Source of the DNA: Tausonia pullulans
Lineage: Eukaryota > Basidiomycota > Tremellomycetes > Cystofilobasidiales > Mrakiaceae
Direction: 5' to 3'
Length of the DNA: 64,000 bases
NCBI GenBank assembly: GCA_951802195.1
Contig: OX637627.1
Location: 744,001 to 808,000, forward strand
The translations under genes and the position numbers were made by a program. This document shows, piece by piece, positions 1 to 10,553 of this stretch. The notes under the pieces were generated by a model, which searched no databases, was not told the DNA's origin, and saw nothing but the letters and a program-made list of their open reading frames with translations. The stretch's first letter is position 1; each line of letters begins with the position of its first letter.

Positions 1-999
1 CTTCTTTCTCGTCGACTTTCGCCCCATTGATAACGCCCACAAAGCAAGACCGTGGCTCCCTCAAGGAGCGATGAGCGACCCGGTCTTCTGGAGCCTCACG
101 GCGTGTATAGGGCTCGTCTCGCACGGATTTCTCACGCCCTATGTTTTCATAACAAACTATACGAGAAGCCAGGTCGGGAAGGAGGGCGTCTCGACCCCGC
201 TGGTGCTCATGAACGTCACGGGTGCTTTTGGACGGGTGAGTCTCTGAGGGCATTCGTTTCTCACACAACGCTGACGTCTCTGAACGTATAGGTTCTCGCA
301 GGCCTCGTTGCCGATCGCCTGGGTCCCGTCAACATCTTTTTCAGCTCGCTATTCATCGGTGGGCTCGTGCAGGTTCGTTTTTCGCCATCCGTTTTCGTCG
401 AAGGAGAGAATGGTTGACAGGTTATCCTCTCTTCAAAGCTCATCGTCTGGCAGTTCGCGCACACCTATCCCACCATCCTGGCCTTCTCCCTTCTCTTCGG
501 CTTCACAGGCCCGATCTTCCTCTCGTGCGTCCCGTCCTTCCCACGCCTTCTCCATTTGTTTACCCATCTCCACCTCCTCTTCTGCAAAACCTCAGTCTCC
601 TCCCTGTTGTCGTCGCCCAGCTCTTCGGCGTCGACGGCCTCGCAACCGTCGTCGGCTTCGAGATTCTCTGCAACTCGCCCGGGCAGTTCCTAGGTGGGAC
701 AATCGCAAGCGCCATCAAAGCGAGTCGAGGGGGTGCTTGGGAGCCGTTGATCATCTACAGTGGGACCATGGTGCGTCGTTTGTCGTTCAGTCTTGCGTGA
801 TGGCGTGGCGCTGACGGCGCCAGATGGGTTGCGTTCATGGTAGATGATGGCGGGCTCGCTCTTCCTCTTGTATGGTGCGTGCTCAAGTTCCTTCTTCTCT
901 CGAGAGCGTCGGGGCATGGCATCTTCAGCTGACTTGAGACGTCGACGAACGTTCACAGCGAGGTTCAAGCGTGAACCGAGGATTTTTGCGGTCTTTTGA
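1..999 (+). CDS. MFS monocarboxylate-type transporter, C-terminal half
   Basis: This is the 3' part of a multi-exon membrane transporter whose 5' end lies outside the window. Spliced translation gives LTPYVFITNYTRSQVGK, then NVTGAFGRVLAGLVADRLG, a run of hydrophobic helices, VVVAQLFGVDGLATVVGFE, GQFLGGTIASAI and the tail ARFKREPRIFAVF before a TGA at 997-999. The FGR...LADRLG loop and the GLATVVGFEILCNSPGQFLGG segment are typical of the fungal SLC16-like monocarboxylate permease branch of the major facilitator superfamily, which moves small organic acids across the plasma membrane. Introns are visible near 236-291, 373-421 and 523-600 and between 772 and 960. Substrate cannot be told from the sequence. 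It could also be a riboflavin or unassigned member of the same branch. Confidence 0.7.
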
Positions 1000-2039
1000 A
1001 CCAGCTGGGCGCGAGAGAGAGCCCCCATCCGGAAGGACAAGAACTATGTCGCATGCTTAAAGACCTTGCGAGCGAAGGGCCCAGGAAAGAATGTTCTTCA
1101 TCTGGAACACGCCCGTCACCGTCAGTTCTCTTGGGCTGTCCTCTCTTTCCAGCAACGGCCAGGCGCTGGCACAAGACTCGCTTCATTATGGAGGCCTCTC
1201 ATCCGCGCCGGTTGTGTCATAAAAGGGCTCGCAAGCCAAAAAGGTGGAACCAGGCGGATCGAGGGGGCAGTGAGGGAGTTGGAGAGACGTGGGTTTGAGG
1301 AGTGATCTAGGCAGATGAACAGTAGTGGAAAACGAAGGAGAGAAACCTTAAGCTAATTTGCTCGCCCAAGAGAACCACGAACAACGTGAGTATGAGATGA
1401 ATGTGGCAGACGACGATGCCAAACCATCGAAGGCCTAGAGAAGATATGGATAGTCCAGGCGGTCTCGGGTAGTTCCGATTCCTGTAAATGACATTGAATG
1501 ATTCCAAGATCCTCTTGTTGAAAGTGAATGATGAAGTGAAGGTTAGAGCAAGCAAGGATCGAGCAATCCCAGCCGCGTCTTTAGCACCGAGCCATGCCAC
1601 ATCTCCCTCCCAAGATCATCCATCGCATCCTCTTCTTCGCCGTCGACGAGGAAACCACCTGTCAGCGCCCCCTCTGGCGACCGACGACCCCGCACACTTG
1701 ACGCCAGTTTGCTACCTCCATTTTGGGCGTCGCCCGACTGAACGGCTTCCACCTAGACTCGCCCCGGCACCGCCCCTTAGAAATGATTCCACCACCGATG
1801 CGAGGCTGAGGTCAACGACGACGCCGTTGATGGGGGCATGGGGAAGGTGATGCTTTGGTAAGCAATGAGCGTTAAATTCTATATTTGGTAAGAGGGCATT
1901 GAGGGAAACGATAACAAGGAAGAGAAACCCAATACAGAAAGCGCACTCCAGACGTGCCGAGCTGTCCCGCCTCTCATCACCCCTTTCTAGCCATCCTCTC
2001 CGTCACTCTCTCTCGTCCTCCTCACTCAGTCTCTTGAGC
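1000..2039. other. gene-free interval, with a possible F-box scrap
   Basis: No convincing gene is visible in this kilobase. A short plus-strand frame at about 1591-1695 begins MPHLPPKIIHRILFFAVDEE, which resembles the start of an F-box (LPxEIIxxIL), but it stops after about 35 codons and no further exon is evident. It may be a relic of an F-box gene or chance. The rest is probably 3' flank of the transporter and of the thioesterase. Confidence 0.3.
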
Positions 2040-3451
2040 TCAAAGCCTAGCCCTGACTACACCCTCTTGGCTAGTCACCGCAATAAGCCTTCCGTCCTGA
2101 GCGTACACGCGTCCGTGGACGGTTCCTCTGCCAGACCCAGCGCGGGAGACCTCCATGACGTGGAGCATCCAGTCAGCTGCGTCGAAGGCATCATCGTAGT
2201 ACCAAATGACGTGGTCGAGAGATACCTGAAGGAGAATCGGTGTAAGAACTGAAGGGGAGTGTGAGAGAGCAGACGAGGGCAGAAAGGCGACGCACCATCA
2301 TCCCCAACCTCAGCGCCTTCGGGTCCGGCCTCGTCAACGAGGACAGGCCCAGAGCCTTCTGAACCGTCCCGATGAAGTTGAAGTCTGACAGATAGGCGAG
2401 GACAATCTTCTGGAGAGGAGGGGCAAGCTGCTCCTTGGAGATGCCCCGGGCACGGAGCCAGAAAGCACCGTGGTGGGAGGACTGGCCCGGGAAGGAAGCG
2501 TCCATGATTTCAACGGGGGAGTCGCGACGCTCCTGTAAGAGGGGGGAAAGGAGAGAGGGGGGGGGGGAGAGAGAAGAGTAAGTTTAATGTCAAAATGGTG
2601 GGAGGGCAGTGACACAGGGTGGGAGCCGCGCAGCATGTAAGTTCGTGATGTCTCTCGTATGCGCTTCATCACGCGCGAGTCGCATCACCCCACACACGCA
2701 CGCGCGCATCAAGTGCAAGAGAAAGCGATGCTCACGTCAATCATAATTTGGAGCGTCTTGCGCGCGTCCTCGCTGAGGTCCTCACGCGAGTCGAGCCGCT
2801 TCTGGTACAGGATCTCGCGCGGGATGCACTTCTCCGGAGGCACGACAAGCTTTGGCATCGGGATGTGGAAGTCTGGCTGGCGAGGTTCTGGGATCTTGAA
2901 GGAGCACGAGAGAAAGAAGACGGGGACCGAGGACTGGGTCGCCGAGACGGTGTACGTGAGGAACGAGCGGCCCTTGCGGAGCGGGGTGACGAGGAAGACG
3001 AGCGGGGTCGAGGAGGAGGCCGAGGCAAGGAAGTAACACTGGGGGCATGCGTGAGACCGTTCGAGAGAGTGGTGGTGCATGGAGGGCGGGTTCAGGGACG
3101 GGGACAGTGACAGGGTCAGAACAGGGCGTGGAGACATGGGAGAAGGGAGCGAGGGAAGGTGAGGAAAGGAGGAGCGACGAACATGCGTCGAGTGAAGGGC
3201 AAACTCGGGAGGGGCACAGTTGGTCGCAGCGAGAAGAGCCTGGGAGATGACCTCTGGAGAAGGCGCCCAAGAAGGACAGCATATCAACGACGGACAGAAG
3301 AGACGGGCTCTGCCGACGGGGCGGGCGACTGACGTCCTCCAAAGACGCCGCGGGCGCCGTGGCCCTGCTCGAGGCGGGTCTCGTCCGAGGTCCAGATGTG
3401 GTTGTCGACCTTTTTCAGAGCGAGCGAGTTGCGGATGTCGCTGGAGGCCAT
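2040..3451 (-). CDS. Acyl-CoA thioesterase II (TesB/ACOT8 type), peroxisomal
   Basis: Hydrolyses fatty acyl-CoA to free fatty acid and CoA, in this family usually in peroxisomes alongside beta-oxidation. The start at 3451 gives MASSDIRNSLALKKVDNHIW; splicing then gives ARGVFGGQVISQALLAATN and ALHSTHCYFL, both hallmarks of the first hotdog domain. The second hotdog domain contains SLDHVIWYYDDAFDAADWML and RGTVHGRVYAQDGRLIAVTS; the Asp of the SLDH motif belongs to the catalytic network in TesB. The protein ends VVRARL, and the terminal ARL fits the PTS1 consensus [SAC][KRH][LM], so peroxisomal import is inferred. At least four introns; one carries an 11-G run near 2557-2567. Divergent from the fusion gene that follows. 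Confidence 0.9.
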
Positions 3452-4030
3452 GGCTGATGGGTGCTGGGTGTGGGGGAGAGGGAGCGACTGATGTGGTTTG
3501 GGGCCACCGAGGGAGGAAGGGAGGAGAGTAGGCCGGTAAGAACGACCCCGTTTGCCGGCGGGCTGGCGACCTGCGACGGCCAGCGACGACGCCGGCCATC
3601 TCTCGCCGACGTCTGGATCAGTTGCAACGGGGACTTCCGCTCAGCTGCTCCACTCTGGGACGGCATCTCCCGCGCGTGCGGTGAGCTCATCCCGCCGGCA
3701 CCCTCGGCCGCCTGGGCTGGCGGGACTGCCCGAGGACACGCTGGCAAGGGCAGCCGATAAGGGTGCCAGGCTCGGAGGGGGGTCGACAGCCAGCCTGCGT
3801 GCTGCTGCGCACGACGCTCACCTCTCGTCCTCCGTGCCACCCCTCATGAAATGCGAGCTCGTCTGACGAATGAAGGCGGGCGCCCTCTCGGGAGCCTGTG
3901 GCGTGCTCGTCGGAGCAGGAGGCCCGACCGCCACCGTCGTGACTCCTCACCCAGCCGCTCGCTCGCACCTCGCCTTTCCCCCCAACACACAACCATCCCC
4001 CCCTCTCTCCTGCCCCCTCCCTCGCCCGCC
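3452..4030. promoter_or_regulatory. Divergent promoter between the thioesterase and STR3-ERG12 genes
   Basis: This 579-nt interval separates two ATGs pointing apart, so it must hold both promoters. It is CT-rich on the plus strand near the fusion-gene start (3980-4030), which is common just upstream of fungal start codons. No clear TATA box or recognisable operator was seen. Several long frames cross it but have no family features. Confidence 0.5.
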
Positions 4031-7000
4031 ATGACGCCCATGACCCCGCCCGAGTCGCTCGCCCAGTCGACCCACGACGACGCCTCCTCCGTCGCCTCCT
4101 CCTCCGCCACTCGGGCGTGGCGGTTCGCTACCGAGTGGTCAGTCGTCGCCTTGCGCTCGCCCGCCCCGTCTTGCCGCCGCCGCGACGCCAGCTGACGCCT
4201 TCGACCACGGCCTGCCCCCTTTCTCCCGCTAGCGCGACCGTCGAGAACCCGTCGCCGGCGCTGAGGGATCAGCACGGCTCGTCATCGGTGCCCATCTATC
4301 AGACGGCCACCTTCAAGGGCATGGACGGCCAGTTTGACTACACCCGCTCCGGTAACCCTACACGTTCCTTCCTTGGTGAGTCGGAGCTTGGGTCGTGTTC
4401 GGTCTGTATCTCGCTCGACGGCCTGAGCTCACCCACTGCTGGACTGCTTGCTTGCCTTCAGAACACCACCTCAAGAAGCTCTCCTCCGCCGCGTCGGCCC
4501 ACGTTGTCTCGTCCGGCATGGCCGCCCTCGACCTCATCCTCCGCCTCGTCAAGCCGGGGGACACCGTTCTCGCTGGAGATGACCTCTACGGAGGTACCAA
4601 CCGACTCCTCGGCTGGCTTGGAACCGATGGTGGAGTTGTCAGTCCTTGTTGTCATGCGTCGTCGTCGAGCTTCGCGTGGCCATCGTTGACACTTTCTTCC
4701 TCCCCTCCCTCTAGACGGTTCACCACTGCAATACGTCCGACCCCGAGGCGCTTCTGCCGTATCTCGGCGAGGGCAACAAGGTCTCGATGGTGCTCCTCGA
4801 GTCGCCGACAAACCCCATGCTCAAGATCGCCGACATCCGCGCGCTCGTTGCCGTCATTCGCGCCGGAGCGCCCGTGCGTCGCTTTCTCGGCTGCCGCCTC
4901 CTCCCCGTACCGCAGGCACACAAACCAACTGATCTTCCGCTCCTACTCCCTCCAGGACGCCCTCATCGTCGCCGACAACACTATGATGTCGCCCTACCTC
5001 CAGCGGCCGCTCGACCTCGGATGCGACATCTCGTACGATTCCGGCACCAAGTTCCTCTCTGGCCACCACGACCTCATGGCCGGCGCCGTCACCGCCCGGA
5101 CGCCCGAGGTTGGTGCCCGGCTTTCATGGTTCACCAACGCCATGGGCACTGCCCTCGCTCCCTTCGACTGCTTCCTCCTCCTCCGTGGACTCAAGACGCT
5201 GCCACTTCGCATGGACAAGCAGCAGGCTTCGTGCGAGGTTCTCGCGCGGTACCTCGATGCGCTCGGCTTTGCCGTGCACTACCCCGGACTCACCTCGGAC
5301 CCGGGCCACGCCGTCCACTTCAGCCAGTCGACGGGTGCCGGTGCCGTTATGAGTTTCGAGACGGGCGACGTCGCTCTCTCCGAGGGCATCGTTGGCGGCA
5401 CTCGCCTCTTCGGTATCTCCGTCTCGTTTGGAGCCGTCAACTCTCTCATCTCCATGCCTTGCCTCATGAGGTATATCCTGTTCTCCTCTACTCCGAAGAA
5501 GAAGAGGAACACGAAGAAGAAGCCCTCGCTGACGCTCCCTCCTCTTTCCAGCCACGCCTCGATCCCTGCCCACCTCCGCGCAGAGCGCGGTCTTCCCGAG
5601 CATCTCATCCGTCTATGCGTTGGCATTGAGGACGTCAATGACCTCCTCGACGACCTTGAGACGTCCCTGATCTCCTCCGGAGCCATCCGCCATCGGTTCC
5701 AGGACAAGTCGCAGCACTCCTCCGGTCTCGAGACGCCGACGAGCGAGCGATCTCTCCAAGACGGAGGGTGGGAGGTCGAGCGCGCTCGTGGATTCGAGCG
5801 CGTCCCCCTGGGAGGGGGAGCCGGAGCTGCCCCGATTGGGGGTGCTGCTGCTTCTTCTTCTGGTGCCGGTGGCCCGCCCACCCCCGAAGACGTCGAGCGT
5901 GCGCTTGAGGCCGCCGCGAAGGAGGAGGCGCCCCTCGTCGACGGGGAGAGCCTCGACCACGCTCGGGAGGATATCCTCGTCTCGGCGCCGGGAAAGGTCA
6001 TCCTCTTTGGCGAGCATGCGGTTGTCCACGGTGTGGTGAGTTCGGGCGATGCTGAGACGTCGAGGGCGCACTAGCTGGCTGGGGAAGCGATGGGGGAGAT
6101 GGCGGGGAAGTGAGAGGGGAGAGGGGAGGGCGTGCTTCGCTTTTCTGTTCTTTCCCTCCTTCGCTCTCTCTTCTCTTTCTATCTCTCCTACCTTCTCCTA
6201 CCCTCTTTACCTTCCACCGCTTCCTTTCCCTTTTCCCCTAGTGTTTCCATCCTCTTCCAACACTGTCTGTTCATAAACAAGTCCTCAAAAAAGGCATGGG
6301 GTCTACCAGCTTGGGGGATCCCGGGTTATTTCGTCTTTTCTGTCCTTTCCCTTCTTCATCTCGTTGTATCAAAAAAGGAGAGAGAGGGGTTCCTCCCTCT
6401 CGCCACGCTCTCCCTTTCTTTGTCTAGTCCCTCTACATTCAAACTCCCTCGTGTATGCTCATGGTCTCGCTCGTCTATCCGCACCCGAAAGCTGACTCCT
6501 CGCCCACGAACTTCTTCTTCTCTCATATCAGACCGGCATCGCCGCTTCCGTCGACCTCCGCTGCTACGGCGCACTCTCTTCCAAGTCGACGCCCTTGACA
6601 CCGACGACCGTCAGTCTCTCCCTCCCCGACCTCGGCTTTACGCACTCGTGGCCGGCCTCTTCCCTCCCTTGGGACCTCGCCCCTGCCCTCACTTCCTCTT
6701 CATCCGCCTCTTCGCCGGCGACGGCCCCGAAAGACCTCAATCCCCAGCTCCTCGCGGCTGTCGAGGCTCTCGCTCAGGAGACCCAGTCGAGCGAGCGTGA
6801 GCAGGTTTCCATCGCTGCATTTCTTTACCTCGTCCTCGCGCTAGGCAAGGGTCAGGAGAGGTGCGCTCCCTCTCTCTCCCCGATGTTGCTTCTTCAGCCC
6901 GTCCGACTCACTGATCCTTCTTGCTTCCTTGCTTTTCGCAGCCTCCCTCTCCACTTTTCCGCCCGTTCCGCTCTTCCCATGGGCGCCGGCCTCGGCTCTT

Positions 7001-8038
7001 CCGCAGCCTACTCGACCTGCATTGCCGCCGCCCTCCTCACGCACCACAACCTCCTCCCTCCCATCTCGTCGTCCTCCCCGGAGAACGCCCGCCTCGACCT
7101 CCTTGATGGATGGGCGTTCGTTGCAGAGAAAGTCATCCACGGCAACCCGAGCGGGATCGACAACGCAGTGAGCGTCCGCGGTGGGGCTGTGGCATTCCGA
7201 AGGCGGATCGAGGGTGTTCAGGAGGGTGGGATGGAGGGTATGAAGGGGTCCGTCTCGTTTCCTTTCTCTCTTTCTTCTTCTTCTTCTTCTTCTTCTTCTC
7301 CCTTCCAATGGGCTGACCTTCTCCCCGACGTCCAACAAGCTTCGCCTCCGTCCGGTTCCTCATCACCGACTCCCGCGTCGGCCGGGACACCAAGTCCCTC
7401 GTCGCCGGTGTCTCCGCCCGGCTCGCCTCGTCCCCTCAGACCATCCGCCCTCTCCTCGACGCAATCCAGACGATCGCTTCCACTGCGCAAGACCTCCTCT
7501 CCTCCTCTTCCCCGCTGCCCCGAGCGGAGCTCGTCCAGAAACTCGAGGTGCTCGTGAGGGAGAACCACGCGCGGCTGAGGGATCTGGGTGTCTCGCATGA
7601 GGTGCTCGAGAGGATCGTGGGGATCACGAGCGGGGACGCATACGCGTTGAGCACGAAGCTTACGGGCGCCGGTGGGGGTGGATGCGCCGTCACGCTGGTG
7701 CCGGACTGTGAGTCTCCTCTTTGCTCTCTCTGGCTCTCATGCTTTCCTCTTTCTCTCTCCATCTCTCTCTCTCTCTTTTTCTTTCTTCCCCTCAGAGAGG
7801 CACTGACTCTCCATCGATATTAGACATAGCGCCCGACGCCCTCGCCTCCCTCCAACAAGCCCTCAAGGCCGAGGGCTTCGCCCCCTACATGACGGCCGTC
7901 GGCGGGCCCGGGGTCGGCATCCTCGCCTCTCCCAGCCCCTCCTCCGCGTCGGGAGCCCTCCGGCAGGCGCTCGAGAAGGAGAAGCTGGAGAACCTCGCGA
8001 GCTGGGCGGACAGCAGGGGGACTTGGGTGCTCGCTTGA
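4031..8038 (+). CDS. STR3-ERG12: Cystathionine beta-lyase / mevalonate kinase fusion protein
   Basis: One reading frame encodes two unrelated metabolic enzymes. My splice model (4031-4137, 4233-4375, 4462-4637, 4715-4873, 4956-5470, 5552-6035, 6532-6860, 6942-7247, 7340-7707, 7824-8038) totals 2802 nt, 933 residues. Residues ~1-405 are a PLP-dependent Cys/Met-metabolism enzyme: VPIYQTATF, YTRSGNPTR, SSGMAALD, LLESPTNPMLKIADI, VADNTMMSPYLQRPLD and the PLP lysine (~K227, codon 5049-5051) in SGTKFLSGHHDLMAG, the fungal STR3 cystathionine beta-lyase form (cystathionine to homocysteine). A Gly/Ala/Ser/Pro-rich linker (~405-505) leads to mevalonate kinase (~505-933), with SAPGKVILFGEHAVVHG, LPMGAGLGSSAAYS, GNPSGIDNAVS and STKLTGAGGGGCAVTL, the three GHMP-kinase motifs and the catalytic Asp. 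No ATG occurs in any plus frame between 5641 and 6013, so the kinase has no start of its own. Both active sites look intact. Confidence 0.9.
6036..6531 (+). other. Unusually long (496 nt) pyrimidine-rich intron inside the mevalonate kinase part
   Basis: The donor GTGAGT follows the GEHAVVHGV codons and the acceptor TATCAG precedes TGIAASVDLRC. Other introns of this gene are about 77-116 nt, so this one is roughly five times longer. It is C/T-rich with no family-like coding content. It splits the ATP-binding motif region from the rest of the kinase. Confidence 0.75.
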
Positions 8039-8078
8039 TTGTGAACTTGATGTCGGCTCGAGGCGCGCGGGGAAAGAA

Positions 8079-8096
8079 GGGGGGGGGGGGGGGGGG
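8079..8096 (+). repeat. Poly-G tract, 18 nt
   Basis: An uninterrupted run of 18 G lies about 40 nt after the stop codon of the fusion gene, between two convergent genes. It probably falls in the 3' untranslated region. Confidence 0.85.
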
Positions 8097-8200
8097 AAGG
8101 CTGGGAGGGTGCTTTAGATATCTGTGTTGCGATTTTGAATCTTCAAATGCTACTGGCTGTTCGTTGAGAGAGGAAGAGACAAAGCCCGAGATCTCATTCA

Positions 8201-10228
8201 TCAGGGTTTCCTCCATCCCGGCCTGGTGATGCCTGAGTGCCACCCTCCCCGCGACGACGAATAGGACGGCTGGGCCGGCGGCGGCGGTGGCGGTGGAGGC
8301 GGGAGTGGTTGTTTTGGCGAAGGCGGAGGCGGCGGAGCGTGGTGACGGTGACGAGGTGATGCCGCAAGGGGATCGTCCTCCTCCTCCATCCCGAACGCAG
8401 CAGCCGCACCCGCCGACGACGACGGGAGGCCAAGTGGTCGGCGGCCCATCGGTCCGAAGCCGCCGAGCGATATGGAAGTAGGAGGTAACGGATGAGGTGG
8501 AGCTGAGGGCAATGGCGCGCCAGCTGGAGCATCCCATCGCGACCTCTTCCTCTCCGGGCCGCCCTGCACTCCTGCTGTGTTTCCCCTACTGCCGCCAAGA
8601 ACGAACGGCGTCCTTCGCTCTGGCTCCAATTGAGGAGAAGGAGATCGGGGCCGTGCTTTTGCGCCTGTAGCGCGGACGAAGACAGGTCCGGGGAGCTTGC
8701 GGATTTGGATGGGTTCTTCGGGGCGGCGGACGGAGGTATGAGGTGGAGCGACGAGGGGGTGATGGCTGGGTGGGAGTGGAGCGTCGTTCCGGGTTGGACG
8801 AGGATGAGGAGGAGGGGGTGGTGGCGGATCGGAGGGAGGAGATGGCAGCAGAGCGGAGGGAGGGGGTGGTGGTGGAGCAGAGGGAGGGGGGGGTGGTGGA
8901 GCAGAGGGAGGAGGTGGCGGAGGAGGGGCGGCTGTTACTGGAGGAGGCGGCGGATCTGCAAGAGGTCGAAGTTTAGACCTGAACACAGCGCTATTCAGGG
9001 AAATCTGCTTACCGGAGGTCGGGGGAGGCGGAGGTGGAGGAGGGGCAAAGCTTGAAGGGGAAGGCGGTGAAATTGATGGGAGCGGCGGAGGGGTCGGAAG
9101 CATAGATGGCGGCGGCGGGGGAGGAGGAGGAGCATGGGCAGGTAAAGGAGGAGGAGGAGCCGTGGCTCGAGGCGGGAGAGGAGAGGGTACAGCGGCCAGA
9201 ACAGCTCCTAGCGTCCCTTTGGCTTTAAACGCGCCCCACCCCTTGCCAATCTCGACCTTCGCCGCCGGACCCGCTGCCTTCTTCTTAACGACCTTCCTCG
9301 TTCCTCCTGCAGCAGCGCCAGTCCCACCTCCCATCCTACGCTCGAGCTCGCGAGCCTCGCGCTTGCGCTCCCTTTCGGCGCGTTCCTCCTTGGAGGCGCC
9401 ACCATTCGTCGAGGCGCGGTGGGCGGCCTGAAGATCCTTGAGTCGGACAGTGTGGTGATGATCGTACGAGGTCAAGTGAAGGTCATATTGGGCAATATTG
9501 GAGTACTGCTTCGAGCAGGGTTCGCAACTGGGTGGACCAGCATCAGAGGCAAGTTGGCGCGGGATGTCATATGAGATTCGCTCACTAAAACGGCCGAAGC
9601 GTCGAGACGATAGCCTCCTTGACTTCAATCTTTTTGGAGTGCTCCTCCTGCGTTTGATGTCAAGGTCAGCCTCAAGTCAGGTGAGTGCGGAGATGGCAGG
9701 CAAAACGAACTGCGCCCTTGGCTCGCTCGTCCTCTGTCTGGCCAGCGAAGCGCTCGCTCTCGAGTTCTCGCCGGTGCGCGACCGCCTCGTCGTGAACACG
9801 CTCATCCTGCCTCAACTTGCCAAGTCCGAGGCCAGGCGTTGAAGGGAGAATCGGGATGGGTACCGTTCGGCCTGATAAACAGAGACCACAATCAGTCGTT
9901 GGGTTGCGACGCACTTGACGCGACGTGAACACGCACCTGACCCGTCGACACCAAGGCCAACACCCGATCCACGCCACCCTTGTCTCTGAAGCATCCGATA
10001 GCCAACGTTGTCCGCGCCAATCTCGGTGGTGAGCGAGACTTGGCGGGCTGGCGGACCCTCGTAGTACGACGACACGAGCCGGACGGGCTGCTCGTTGCCT
10101 TCATTGCGCGTCTCATCATCCGAAGAGTCATAGTCGGACGAAGAGAGCAGACGGGTGTCATCCTCGGCCTGGGCCTCCTTCCTCTCAGGGGAACCGTCCT
10201 GTTCGTCGTACTCTAGAGGCGGCGGCAT
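8201..10228 (-). CDS. G-patch and C2H2 zinc-finger protein (GPATCH8-like)
   Basis: A probable nuclear RNA-processing factor. The start MPPPLEYDEQDGSPERK (10228) is followed by an acidic/Ser stretch, then the G-patch IGADNVGYRMLQRQGW...GSGVGLG, the phrase GRTVPIPILPSTPGLGLGKL, a charged helix, and the zinc finger FYCEPCSKQYSNIAQYDLHL...SYDHHHTVRLKDL. This order matches metazoan GPATCH8. The zinc finger is read only after splicing an intron at about 9525-9585, which joins TTT TA to T TGC. After a basic ERERKREARELERR segment the C-terminal half is almost wholly low-complexity proline runs, ending ITRPGWRKP. G-patch proteins activate DEAH-box helicases; that role here is inferred. An in-frame ATG at 10270 is an alternative start. 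Convergent with the fusion gene. Confidence 0.8.
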
Positions 10229-10553
10229 AATGAGAGCGGTGAAGCGATGATGAACGTTGGGGCCTAACATGTCGCTGGGTTCCTCCCAAAGACGAAATGG
10301 GTGTCATCAGTACGGTTACTTGACCCTGACTTCCGTTTACCACATAAATAAGATCTCAAAAAGGCCATGGGTAGAATAATTTGGAGTATTGGGGTTTATT
10401 CGGGAGAATTTATGATCCCAGCAACTGGTTACCAAGCGAGAACTAGGCCGGCGCGTCCGTTCGCGTCCAGGCCCTCGAGACTGACTGACGCGCTTCTCGG
10501 CTCAAGCTCAGCTCGTCCGTTCCAAGCCGACATCCTATATCTCCCCATCCATT
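10229..10553. promoter_or_regulatory. Divergent promoter of the G-patch and RNase T2-like genes
   Basis: This 325-nt interval between two divergent ATGs should contain both promoters. A mildly AT-rich block (10339-10425) includes CATAAATAAG at about 10341, a possible weak TATA-like element, but it is far from the RNase-like ATG. Nothing else is recognisable. Confidence 0.4.

Noticed and set aside
2709-3599. 296-codon minus-strand frame overlapping the thioesterase
   Set aside because: It reads through two introns and exon 1 out of frame; only the part matching thioesterase exon 2 is real.
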